In this document: positions 8,158 through 16,445 of the stretch, in pieces | Layout of the letters: every line of letters begins with the position of its first letter | Position numbering within the stretch: position 1 is the stretch's first letter | Assembly (NCBI GenBank): GCA_964251675.1 | Contig: CAXUKS010000001.1 | Coordinates: forward strand, 186,001-250,000 | DNA: 64,000 nucleotides | From: JANXMY01 sp964251675 | GTDB taxonomy: Bacteria > Armatimonadota > Armatimonadia > Armatimonadales > Capsulimonadaceae | Direction of reading: 5' to 3' | Made by a program: the position numbers and the translations under genes | The notes under the pieces: model-generated | The model's input: only the letters and a program-made list of their open reading frames with translations | Databases searched by the model: none | Told to the model about the DNA's origin: nothing

Positions 8158-9156
8158 CTAATCCAGTACGCGCAGGCGCATTTCGGACGCGGAGCCGATC
8201 TCGCGGCGGGCGGCTTCCAGATAGCGCAGGTTGTACACGGCGCTCAGGGCGGCGTAGGCGGGACCTGCGCGGTGCAGGCGGTAGGCGGCTTGAGAGGCGA
8301 AGCGGAGGAGGCCGCGCACAGGGGAACTCAGCACGGGGGCGGACAGCACGAGGCGGGCCAGGAAGCGTGTCAGGCCGTTGCGGGCGTGGTAGCCATGCCG
8401 CACCGTCTCCCAGGGAGTATCGCCCCGGCGGGCGCGGACCACATCAAGCTGCCCGTAGGCATCCGGCACGGCCAGCCACGACTGCCAGCGGCGCAGAGGC
8501 CGGTGGATGCCCCGTGCTTCCGGGTCGTACACAAAGCGCACCGCCCGCTCCCGCTCCAGACGGACGGCCAGCTCCACATCTTCCTGCCGGGGAAACTGCT
8601 CGTCAAAGCCGCCGACTTCCTGCAAATGCTCCCGGCGCACAGAAGCATTGCCGGAATAAAAGTGATGCGGCCCGCAGCCTTCCCATTCCCCGGTGCGCCA
8701 GGCCGTGTATTGCTTTTCCAGCATGGCGTGCTCCCAGGCAATCCAGACCGGCTCCTGCCAGCGCAGAGCCGGGTCGGGCAGCATGGGGGCGATCACGACG
8801 GTTTGACCGTCGGTATGGTGGTGCGCGGCATGGCGGGCCAGAAACTCAGGGGCGGGTTCGACGTCGTCATCGAGAAAGACAACAACTTCGCCCCGCGCTT
8901 CGTCGATGCCCCGGTTGCGGGCGCGGGCGGGGCCAGCATTGGCCTGTGTGAACGGACGCAGGGGATAGGGGGAAGCGGCGGCGTATTCGGCCAAAAGCGC
9001 GTCGGTGCCGTCGGTGCTGCCGTCAGATACTACCAGAGCCTCAAAGCACTCGGCGGGATAGGTCTGCCGCGCCAATCCGTCCAGCGTCCGGCGCAGGCTG
9101 TCTTTGCGGTTGAATGTGGGGATGACGACCGACAGAAACGGCGTGGATGTGTTCAA
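8158..9156 (-). CDS. Glycosyltransferase family 2
   Basis: This is a 332-residue GT-A fold glycosyltransferase that probably adds a sugar to a surface polysaccharide. The N-terminus SVVIPTFNRKDSLRRTLDGL and the VSDGSTDGT motif are typical of GT2. The metal-binding DXD is at residues 96-98 (VVFLDDDVEP). A mid-domain FDEQFPRQEDVELAVRLERE matches the ED-type catalytic region. The start codon overlaps the stop of the upstream acetyltransferase (ATGA). The sugar specificity cannot be read from the sequence. Confidence 0.88.
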   Translation of the reverse strand: MNTSTPFLSVVIPTFNRKDSLRRTLDGLARQTYPAECFEALVVSDGSTDGTDALLAEYAAASPYPLRPFTQANAGPARARNRGIDEARGEVVVFLDDDVEPAPEFLARHAAHHHTDGQTVVIAPMLPDPALRWQEPVWIAWEHAMLEKQYTAWRTGEWEGCGPHHFYSGNASVRREHLQEVGGFDEQFPRQEDVELAVRLERERAVRFVYDPEARGIHRPLRRWQSWLAVPDAYGQLDVVRARRGDTPWETVRHGYHARNGLTRFLARLVLSAPVLSSPVRGLLRFASQAAYRLHRAGPAYAALSAVYNLRYLEAARREIGSASEMRLRVLD

Positions 9157-9701
9157 GGCAGCTTCTCAAGCTCGCGGATAAGGCGGGCAGGGATTCCGCC
9201 AACCAGCGTGTGCGGGGGCACGTCGCAGGTCACCACCGCGCCCGCCGCCACGACCGCCCCTGCGCCGACCGTCACGCCCGGTAAAAGCGTCACGCCCGCC
9301 GCGATCCAGGCCCCGTCGCCGACGCTGACAGGCCGCGATGAAAGCGCCCCTGCCCGGAACTGTGCCGTGCCGACCGCATGGTCCGTGGTCACAATGACGA
9401 CATGATGCCCCAGCGAAACTCCGTCGCCGAGCGTCACTGGAGCCGTGGTGTCTATAAATAGCGGGCTGTTGAGGTAGCAGTGCGCTCCCGTTGTCAGATG
9501 GCTCGGGCGGGTTTCCACCCCGTCTATCGGTCCGACCAGAATGGTCCCCGACCCGAGGCGGCAGCCCGCCCGCCGGTAGAGCAGCGCCCGGACGCGCCCA
9601 AAGGCGCGGGGCGGCAGCACGGCATTGATCCAGCCCAGCAGCGCCCGGCGCGGGGACAGGCTGCCCAATTCTTCCGCAATCACGCGCCGCAAACGGCTCA
9701 C
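9153..9701 (-). CDS. Hexapeptide-repeat O-acetyltransferase (WbbJ/maltose acetyltransferase-like)
   Basis: The 182 residues have a helical N-terminus and then a left-handed beta-helix of hexapeptide repeats (for example VSVGDGAWIAAGVTLLPGV, then TVGAGAVVAAGAVVTCDVP), ending GGIPARLIRELE. This is typical of sugar O-acetyltransferases that use acetyl-CoA. The putative catalytic His lies in the TTDHAVG segment. It overlaps both neighbours by four bases, so it is in a tightly coupled polysaccharide operon. Confidence 0.85.
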   Translation of the reverse strand: MSRLRRVIAEELGSLSPRRALLGWINAVLPPRAFGRVRALLYRRAGCRLGSGTILVGPIDGVETRPSHLTTGAHCYLNSPLFIDTTAPVTLGDGVSLGHHVVIVTTDHAVGTAQFRAGALSSRPVSVGDGAWIAAGVTLLPGVTVGAGAVVAAGAVVTCDVPPHTLVGGIPARLIRELEKLP

Positions 9702-10339
9702 AAAGTCTCCACTTCCAGCTTGGGCAGCTTGATACGTGCGGGAATGCCCACGGCAGTCGCGCCGGGGGGCACATCGGCCAGCACCACGGCGTTTGCGCCA
9801 ATGCTTGCCCCGTCGCCAATGGTGACTGCCCCTAGAATCCGCGCCCCCGCCCCAACAAACACATCATCGCCTAAAAGGGGAAACTCGTGGGTCTGACGCA
9901 TCCCGATAGTAATTCCGCTAATCAGGCTCACCCGTGCCCCGAGACGCCGCGCCATGACCACCGTGCCGACGGGGTGCGGCAGGTACAGCCCCGGCCCGAT
10001 CTCTACGGACGGCGGCACATCCAGTCCGTGCCTGCTCAAATTGTACCGGGCCACCATGCCGGGCAGCGCGGGAACATGCGCCCGCCAGAGGGCATGCGCG
10101 AGGCGCAGCAGCAGCGTCGCCCGCAGCCCCGGCTGGTTCCAGACCAGCCCGGCGGCATCCTGCCAGCGCAGGCCGTTCTGCAGGGCGTTCGGCCCGCGCC
10201 ACAGCGTCACCCAGCCTTCCAGGTCCGCCCGTGCCAGCGCCCGCGCTCCGAGCGGGGGCGAGTCAGCGGGGAGGCTCTGGGCCGCGAGATCGGGGGCATC
10301 AGGGGTGGCTGTGTCAGTTGTGGTTGCAAGTATGGTCAT
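9698..10339 (-). CDS. Serine acetyltransferase-like hexapeptide transferase
   Basis: This 213-residue CysE-like protein has an alpha-helical N-terminal part (residues 35-110) and a C-terminal beta-helix (VEIGPGLYLPHPVGTVVMA, then DVFVGAGARILGAVTIGDGA and GIPARIKL). CysE-like proteins inside polysaccharide clusters usually acetylate sugars rather than serine, and the coupling to a second acetyltransferase and a GT2 supports that here. The first 35 residues are Thr/Pro/Ala-rich and poorly conserved. Confidence 0.8.
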   Translation of the reverse strand: MTILATTTDTATPDAPDLAAQSLPADSPPLGARALARADLEGWVTLWRGPNALQNGLRWQDAAGLVWNQPGLRATLLLRLAHALWRAHVPALPGMVARYNLSRHGLDVPPSVEIGPGLYLPHPVGTVVMARRLGARVSLISGITIGMRQTHEFPLLGDDVFVGAGARILGAVTIGDGASIGANAVVLADVPPGATAVGIPARIKLPKLEVETL

Positions 10340-10451
10340 AATGTGCTGCGAATTGACATTCCAATCACTATCGTTCGGTCTTACGTGCCCGGCACGGTGG
10401 GCTTTTGGCAGCCTCGGGTTTTAACCCGTGGCTTCCGGGAAGGCACACCCT
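10340..10451. other. Intergenic gap with a small palindrome
   Basis: The 112 bases between the flippase stop and the CysE-like start contain a CGGGTTTTAACCCG palindrome near 10418-10431. It resembles the core of the repeat at 5124-5143. I see no convincing promoter or gene. Confidence 0.5.
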
Positions 10452-11906
10452 TCACGCCCCCCGCCGGGACAGCGCCTGCCGGGCCAGAGCGACATCTTTG
10501 AGGCCAAAGCAGCCCAGCATCCAGCCGCAGGCGGCATACGCCAGCAGTGCCGGGGCGAGGCTCCAGAGGCCCCAGCCGTGCGGCGCGAGCAGAACGATCA
10601 GCACGGCCAGCGGCACGGCGGCCAGCACGCACCGGCCCAGATCGGCCCATGCCGCCGTGCCCAAAGTCTCTTTGGGCAGCAAACGCACATACGCCCAGAT
10701 CAGAAAGGCTTCCAGCAGCACGTCACTGGCAATCGCCCCCACCGCACCGTTGTGCAGGAAACGGTTGCTCAGAAACGCAAACAGAAAACAGGACGGGACG
10801 CCCAGCAGCGCCGCCGCCACCGACGTATGAAACATTCGAGCCTGCCCGTCCGAGGCGAAAATCAAGGTTCCCAGCGCATTGCCCGCGAACCACAGCAGCA
10901 CCCCCACCCCGCCAACACGCAGCACCGGAACCGCGTGCTGAAAGCCCGCCGGGTAATGCAGCAGAGCAATCAGCGCCTCCGGCAGCAAAATCAAGGTCAG
11001 CGCAACCGGCAGGGCGCAGGCTGTCACGAGGCTGAGCATGCGGCGGGCGAGATGCTGAAATTGCGCCTGGCTTTCCCCGTGCAGCCGCGACAGCGTCGGC
11101 AGCAGCGCCATTGTCAGGGCGGTGGGAAAGAAAAAGGTCGTTCCCACCAGCCGGAACGCCGCCGCGTACCAGCCCACCGTGGCATCGTTGCTGACCAGAC
11201 TCAGCACAATCGGGTCCGTCTGCCCGTAGAGCGTTTGAAACACGGTATACCCCAAAAACGGCAGCCCGGCCTTCGCCACATTCCGCACCGTCAGCCAGTC
11301 CGGCCAGCACAGCGTCGGCAGCAGCGGACGGAACGCGGAAGCGTTGACCAGCAGTGAGACCAGCCCGGTCCAGATGCCTACCGACGCAATAGCCCAGAGC
11401 GGGGCATGGCGCAGGATCAAAAAGATGGTCAGACCTGAGGCCAGAAACTTGTCCGCCAGCAGCCCCAGACTCTGCCGGGGCATATTTTCCTGCCCCTGCA
11501 AAGCCGCCGAAAAGGCATTATTGATCGTGAATACAACCATGCCCAGCGCGGCCACCGTCACCAGCAGGCGCGTCTGCGGCGGATAGCCCAGCAGCGCGAC
11601 CAATCCGATTGCCGCGCCGGTCATCAGCAGGGCCAGCGGCAGGCGCAGGCAGAGTGCCGACAGCAGCAGTTTACCGGTCTGCGTTCCGTCGCGGGCGATT
11701 TCTTTGACCAGCAGTGTGGACGTTCCCAGCGGGACCACCACCCCCAGCACGGTCACAAACGAGGCCGCAAACGCCAGCTTGCCCAGACCCACATCGCCGA
11801 CATAGCGCGGCAGAAAGAGCGTCACGGCGAAGGTCAGTCCCCATGACAGGATCTGCGTTGCCAGCGTCGCCAGCACGTTGCGAGCGACCCGTGCGCCCTG
11901 GCTCAT
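10452..11906 (-). CDS. Polysaccharide flippase (MOP/Wzx-like)
   Basis: The 484-residue integral membrane protein has about 14 hydrophobic segments and the MOP superfamily layout of oligosaccharide flippases. The N-terminus is VARNVLATLATQILSWGLTF, with the downstream conserved FLPRYVGDVGLGKLAFAASF. A later block, LYGQTDPIVLSLVSNDATVG, is typical of Wzx. It would move lipid-linked sugar units across the inner membrane. The start ATG overlaps the stop of the ligase-like gene (ATGA). A longer upstream frame would add 44 non-hydrophobic residues. Confidence 0.87.
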   Translation of the reverse strand: MSQGARVARNVLATLATQILSWGLTFAVTLFLPRYVGDVGLGKLAFAASFVTVLGVVVPLGTSTLLVKEIARDGTQTGKLLLSALCLRLPLALLMTGAAIGLVALLGYPPQTRLLVTVAALGMVVFTINNAFSAALQGQENMPRQSLGLLADKFLASGLTIFLILRHAPLWAIASVGIWTGLVSLLVNASAFRPLLPTLCWPDWLTVRNVAKAGLPFLGYTVFQTLYGQTDPIVLSLVSNDATVGWYAAAFRLVGTTFFFPTALTMALLPTLSRLHGESQAQFQHLARRMLSLVTACALPVALTLILLPEALIALLHYPAGFQHAVPVLRVGGVGVLLWFAGNALGTLIFASDGQARMFHTSVAAALLGVPSCFLFAFLSNRFLHNGAVGAIASDVLLEAFLIWAYVRLLPKETLGTAAWADLGRCVLAAVPLAVLIVLLAPHGWGLWSLAPALLAYAACGWMLGCFGLKDVALARQALSRRGA

Positions 11907-13492
11907 GGAGACCTCGTTTCGGTGTCCAGGGTCGGCAGCCCAGCCAGAACCCCCACCCAGAGACCTGTGAAAAGCACGTCCCGGAAGTTGGTGAGCTGCA
12001 AGTCCAGCATTCCAAAGATGACCAGCAGCAGGGTACACAGCATTGCAAAGAGACTGATGACCTTGTGAAAGTCAGGGGACGACGCGGCGCGAAGCTGCTG
12101 CCCGGCAAAGATAAAAATTGCGGCGATCATCATCCAGAAGGCCAGAAAGCCAAACGTCCCCACCCGCTCCCAGACCCACAGTACCTGATTGTGGGGGATG
12201 TAATCTTCGAACGCATAGGCCCCACTGATGTCGGCCATTGGGACAACGTGCAGGTAAGGCCGCCCGTAGCCGGTTCCCTGCAAAGGAGCACTGCGAATTG
12301 TCGCCATCAAATTGTAGTTCTCGGCATCACGCCACTGATTGGAAGACGCATCGCGGGCATCCGGCTGAAAGCTGGAGCGAATGGCCCGTGCGGGCTGTGC
12401 GATCAGGCTGTCACTGTTTTTAAACGCCGGGTAATAAATGGAAAAGCCGCCAGCCAGCACCAGTGCCACGATGCCCGCCAGACGCCGCCGCTGCGGCAGG
12501 CCTTGAAAGGCCGCCGCCAGCAGCACCGGAACCGCCAGCAGCATCGCCGCCGTCGCTGCCCGGCGGTTGCAGGCCAGATTGCCTGTGATCACCAGTGGCA
12601 GCAGCGTCAGCATCAGCCACTGCATTTTGGGCAGGATGCGGCACAAAGACAGCGTGGCGAGAAGCAGGGCAAACAGGTCAAACAAAAAAACTTCTTCGTG
12701 CGCCCCCACCCCCTGATCCGGCAGGGGCAGGCCGTGCAGCGTCACATAGCGGCGGAACGTGTACAAGATGCCTTTGAAACCGACACACACGACGAAAATC
12801 CACAGCATTGTCAGAATGTGCCGCCGCGTTCGCACCATGTTGACCGCCATCAGGTAGGCCAGCAGCAGGTACACCTGCGAGCGCATCTCCTGCAAAGAGA
12901 TTTTAAAGTCGCCGCCATTCAAAACGCCATTGACTTCGGCCATCCCGACAAAGGCCATGTAGATCAGGATCGGAACAAAGAGCGGCCCCGCCCGCAGGCG
13001 CGTCGTCCCTGTGTAGACCGCCCGCAGCGTGGAACAGACGCCAGCGGTCAGCACGAAGACCTCCATCAAGTTCAGCGGAAAGGCTTTGAAGTTGACATGA
13101 GCGTACTGCTGAAAAATCGTGTTGACATTCCAGAAAAACGGGACTTTATCGGTCAGCGAATCTTTGTAGGGCATTCCATTGGCATCGCCCAGCGTGTTCA
13201 GCTCAAACAGGCAGACAGCGGCAAGAATGGCATACAGCGACAGGCGGGGAAAGCGCCACAGCAGCACCGGAACCATGACGCCTGCCAGCAGCACCAGCGG
13301 CAGGAGGATTGTATCCGCGCCTGCGAACAGCAGTGCGGCAGCGGCCGCCAGCAAAGTTCCGCCCGCGCCCAGCCAGACAGAGCGTCGCCGAGCGGCCGCC
13401 TCATATTCGTCCGCTGTCGGCGGCGCGTGCAGAGGGGCGGCCTCCTCGGCGGGAGGCACAGGCTCAGAAGGTTTTTGCAGAAGTGAAGGCAT
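11903..13492 (-). CDS. O-antigen ligase/polymerase-like membrane protein
   Basis: This is a polytopic 529-residue protein with about 12 membrane segments and a large external loop (roughly residues 300-430). The loop carries the Wzy/WaaL-type features LACNRRAATAAMLLAVP and, later, IPHNQVLWVWERVGTFGFLA. Such proteins polymerise or ligate lipid-linked glycans. The N-terminal 35 residues are Pro/Ala/Glu-rich and cytoplasmic. It starts 5 bases after the stop of the glycosidase gene, so the three genes are probably one transcript. Confidence 0.85.
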   Translation of the reverse strand: MPSLLQKPSEPVPPAEEAAPLHAPPTADEYEAAARRRSVWLGAGGTLLAAAAALLFAGADTILLPLVLLAGVMVPVLLWRFPRLSLYAILAAVCLFELNTLGDANGMPYKDSLTDKVPFFWNVNTIFQQYAHVNFKAFPLNLMEVFVLTAGVCSTLRAVYTGTTRLRAGPLFVPILIYMAFVGMAEVNGVLNGGDFKISLQEMRSQVYLLLAYLMAVNMVRTRRHILTMLWIFVVCVGFKGILYTFRRYVTLHGLPLPDQGVGAHEEVFLFDLFALLLATLSLCRILPKMQWLMLTLLPLVITGNLACNRRAATAAMLLAVPVLLAAAFQGLPQRRRLAGIVALVLAGGFSIYYPAFKNSDSLIAQPARAIRSSFQPDARDASSNQWRDAENYNLMATIRSAPLQGTGYGRPYLHVVPMADISGAYAFEDYIPHNQVLWVWERVGTFGFLAFWMMIAAIFIFAGQQLRAASSPDFHKVISLFAMLCTLLLVIFGMLDLQLTNFRDVLFTGLWVGVLAGLPTLDTETRSP

Positions 13493-13497
13493 ACGGT

Positions 13498-15798
13498 TTA
13501 ACGGGCCAGCGGCACGCGCAGCAGGGTGACCGAATAGGGCGGCAGGGTCAGGGCCTTGGGCAGGGCGCGGGGCGGAAACGCCGTCAGCGCCCCCGTCTTG
13601 CCGTCTTTGCTCGCTTTGAAAGTATCGGCACTGAAGCGCCACATCTTTACCGGGCCGCCTGCTTTGGCGCCCGTGAGTGTCAGCGGCGCGGTGAGCGTGG
13701 CTTTGGGCATTTTATTGATCAAGACCAGAGTCAATTCCCCCGTGCGGCTGTCTGTGGCCGCATACACCGAAAGCTTGTCGGGATTGGGTGAGGACGCCGC
13801 GCAGGTCACATCGCCGAAGCCGTGCCCGGCCCCGTCGGCGTTGCGAAACAGCTTAAAGGCCAGATACGGGGGCGAGTTTTTCGGCGGGTACGCCCAGTAG
13901 TTCGCCAGGTACACGTTTTCGCGGCCCCAGATGCCCAGCACATCGGCAGTCGCCAGGCCGCCGCTCATGTCATTGTCTCCGCCAAAGTTCCATTCCGTGA
14001 TGCCGATCCGTGTGCCGGGATAATTCTGAGCCACCCACTCTTTCAGACGCGGCACGAGCCGAATCTGGGTGCTAATCCACGATTCATCGGTATAGGCCGG
14101 GTCCCACAGCGAGCGCGTAGAGCGCAGGCGCAGGGCGCGGGTCGGAGTGTCCGCCCGCCCGCTGTAGACGCCGTTTTCCTGCGGGTAGTAGTGAACGTCC
14201 AGAACGTCCAGCGTCCGCCGTCCGGCTTTGGCGTCGTGAGCATGAACCTGTGCCAGAAACCACGGCAGAAACGGCGTCTCGCCGTGCCGGGAGCGGTCCG
14301 TGTGGGCTTTGAAGTTGTCCTCGCCCCGGTCCAGCGCCGAATACAGATAGCCCGGCCAGCCCCACGAGACGGGGCCGGTCACAAGAACTGCGGGGTCCAC
14401 GTCTTTGACCGCCGTGCTGTAGTCTAAAAAGTTTCGCAGCACGTCGTCATAGCCCATCCGGGCCGGGTGAACATCGGTCTGCGTGGCATCCCACAGATCC
14501 GGCTCGTTGTCCATCGCCAGAAACTGCACGCCGCCATGCGCCCCGTCCCCGAACTTGTTTTTAAGGTGGGCCACCCATTCGTCCTGTGAGACAGCCCCGG
14601 TAGACACCGGCGGGTCGGCGAATGGTGCGCCCTTTTTGGCCCGTGACGGGACCGAGGTGCGGGCGCGGTTTGCCGCCGGGTCGTAGCCTTTGATCGCGCT
14701 GTCTGCCCCATTCAGTCCCGCGCCGCCTGCGGAGGGGACGCCCTCCGATTTGTGATTATTGTCGGAGTCAGCGGCCACCCAGCCCAGAGTGGGCACGGTC
14801 AGGATCGTGGCGGCATTTCTGGCTTTGTTGCCTTCCACAAAGCGATCAGCGGCAGATGATGGACCAGGCGGCACGCTGCCGTCGGTAGCCCAGCGGTTCC
14901 GCCAATCCCAGTCCCGCGCCGCATTGTCGGCATTGCCGTGGACCCAGTTATAGCGGGATTTGTCGTTGCCGCCCCAGCGGTTGACGCCCAGCTTCAAGTC
15001 GGCCAGGTAGTCATCCGGGGCGAAAGCCATGCCGTAGATAAATGGCGAAATCGGATGCCGCCCGCCGCTGACGTTCACTGTGACCGCGACCGTCGCCTGC
15101 GTCGGCGCGGGCGGCAGAGACGAGTCGGGCAGCAAAGAAATCTGGTCGATATTGAGGGGCTGCGCGGCGCCTGTGTCGGGCTGAAAGACAATGCCGGTGA
15201 AGCTCTCCCCTTCGCGGGGTGCGCCGAACACGGACAGTGGGATTTGAACCAGATGCCAGCCGGGCCGCCGGTCCGGGTCGGGCTTGAGGTATTTGGACAG
15301 CGGCGCATAGGGGCTGAACTTCAGGTCATCCCCGGCCAGCGCGGCGCGGGCGGTGGTGTCTCCGGCCATCCAGAATTGCAGGGTTCCATAGCCACCGGTT
15401 CCGAGGCTGTCATGGTGCAGGTACAGGCCACGGTTGCCGCCGGGCGACAGCAGCATCGCCGCCGTTCCCGCGTGAACCGTGGCCGGGCTGACGATCTTAT
15501 GTGTCCCCCAGGACCAGTCCTGCCAGCCCTCGCCCAGGCTGTCATCGTAGACAACGAGCGGCGCATCAGCGCGTTCGGCAGGCACGGCGGCCTGCACGGC
15601 CTCGCCTTTGATCGCCTGTTTCGCTTCTTTTTTGGCGCTGACATAGACGCTTTTTGCCAGTGCGTGCAGCCGCCCCTGTCCGCGCCAGGCTTTCAGGACC
15701 ACAGCGGCGAGCAGAAGCACAACGACCGCCGCTGCCAGAAGCAGGCGCGGTTTCAAAGACGCGGATTTCGCAGGTTGCGGTGAAGAGGGTTCAGACAC
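13498..15798 (-). CDS. Membrane-anchored GH44-like glycoside hydrolase
   Basis: This 766-residue protein has one N-terminal membrane segment (about residues 15-38, LLLAAAVVVLLLAAVVLKAW) and an N-terminal jelly-roll carbohydrate-binding-like region (residues 75-240). A GH44-type catalytic region follows. The likely acid/base is the Glu of AMDNEPDLWD and the nucleophile the Glu of IGITEWNFGG. GH44 enzymes are endoglucanases or xyloglucanases. Located first in a polysaccharide export cluster, it may trim or release the exported glycan instead of feeding on plant polymers. The GTG start was chosen because a -10 box lies exactly six bases upstream. An ATG 102 bases further upstream is possible. 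Confidence 0.82.
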   Translation of the reverse strand: MSEPSSPQPAKSASLKPRLLLAAAVVVLLLAAVVLKAWRGQGRLHALAKSVYVSAKKEAKQAIKGEAVQAAVPAERADAPLVVYDDSLGEGWQDWSWGTHKIVSPATVHAGTAAMLLSPGGNRGLYLHHDSLGTGGYGTLQFWMAGDTTARAALAGDDLKFSPYAPLSKYLKPDPDRRPGWHLVQIPLSVFGAPREGESFTGIVFQPDTGAAQPLNIDQISLLPDSSLPPAPTQATVAVTVNVSGGRHPISPFIYGMAFAPDDYLADLKLGVNRWGGNDKSRYNWVHGNADNAARDWDWRNRWATDGSVPPGPSSAADRFVEGNKARNAATILTVPTLGWVAADSDNNHKSEGVPSAGGAGLNGADSAIKGYDPAANRARTSVPSRAKKGAPFADPPVSTGAVSQDEWVAHLKNKFGDGAHGGVQFLAMDNEPDLWDATQTDVHPARMGYDDVLRNFLDYSTAVKDVDPAVLVTGPVSWGWPGYLYSALDRGEDNFKAHTDRSRHGETPFLPWFLAQVHAHDAKAGRRTLDVLDVHYYPQENGVYSGRADTPTRALRLRSTRSLWDPAYTDESWISTQIRLVPRLKEWVAQNYPGTRIGITEWNFGGDNDMSGGLATADVLGIWGRENVYLANYWAYPPKNSPPYLAFKLFRNADGAGHGFGDVTCAASSPNPDKLSVYAATDSRTGELTLVLINKMPKATLTAPLTLTGAKAGGPVKMWRFSADTFKASKDGKTGALTAFPPRALPKALTLPPYSVTLLRVPLAR

Positions 15799-15804
15799 AG
15801 TTTT

Positions 15805-15813
15805 ATCATACCA
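15805..15813 (-). promoter_or_regulatory. Extended -10 promoter, leaderless geometry
   Basis: TGGTATGAT on the minus strand ends six bases before the GTG of the glycosidase gene, so transcription starting seven bases downstream would begin at the start codon itself. The same geometry occurs at 18921 and 36594. Confidence 0.5.
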
Positions 15814-15923
15814 TGAGTTTGGCGGCGGCTTCTGAAAGATTAGCGGGAATTGTGTGCTGTTCTCTTGATTTTGAGCGCAGTTTGTGGGAAAATAGCACAT
15901 CCGCTCCCAAGAAAGACCTCGCC

Positions 15924-16439
15924 ATGCAGTTTATGCCCCGCCCCGCGTCCGCCACTGTCTGTTGTGCGCTTGCCGCCCTGCCCCTTTGCGCTCTTCCTGC
16001 ACGGCCCGTGCCTGCCACCGTGACGGGGACAGCGGACGCCATCCGGGCCATGTACAGCCAGATCAACGCGGAGCTGCCGCGGCGGGACCTGGACGGCGCG
16101 ATGTCGCTGTTCACACCGGATTACGCGCTGATTGACGAAAAAGGCAAAAAGCTGACCCGCGCTCAGGCTATTCAGGACTACCGGGACACGATGCGTGATG
16201 TTCGGTCCATGCAGACCACCTTTAATTTAGTCAGCCTGACCCCCGTCAGCGGCGGCGCGTGGGCGGACATGAAGATGTACTCGCAGGGGACAGGCCAGAA
16301 GCGGGTTTTGTTCACCCGCATTCGCGGCACCTTCACCAACGACCTCCATGTACGCGATTTTTGGGTCCCCACCCCGCAGGGCTGGCGCTTGAAGTACCGG
16401 CAGACCCTTCAGGACGAGACCCGCACGCATCCGGGATAG
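15924..16439 (+). CDS. Secreted SnoaL/DUF4440-like protein
   Basis: This 171-residue protein has a signal peptide (CCALAALPLCALPARPVPA) and an NTF2-like domain. Typical pieces are AIRAMYSQINAELPRRDLDG and AMSLFTPDYALIDEKGK, followed by beta-strands and a terminal GWRLKYRQTLQDE. NTF2-like domains of this kind bind small molecules or act as enzymes, and no function can be assigned. It is divergent from the polysaccharide cluster and convergent with the debranching enzyme, whose stop is only 6 bases away. A second ATG nine bases downstream is an alternative start. Confidence 0.75.
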   Translation: MQFMPRPASATVCCALAALPLCALPARPVPATVTGTADAIRAMYSQINAELPRRDLDGAMSLFTPDYALIDEKGKKLTRAQAIQDYRDTMRDVRSMQTTFNLVSLTPVSGGAWADMKMYSQGTGQKRVLFTRIRGTFTNDLHVRDFWVPTPQGWRLKYRQTLQDETRTHPG

Positions 16440-16445
16440 ACCGCG

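Noticed and set aside
11714..13486. 590-codon plus-strand open frame opposite the ligase-like gene
   Set aside because: The minus strand encodes a typical polytopic membrane protein with Wzy/WaaL motifs, and the plus frame is low-complexity and basic.
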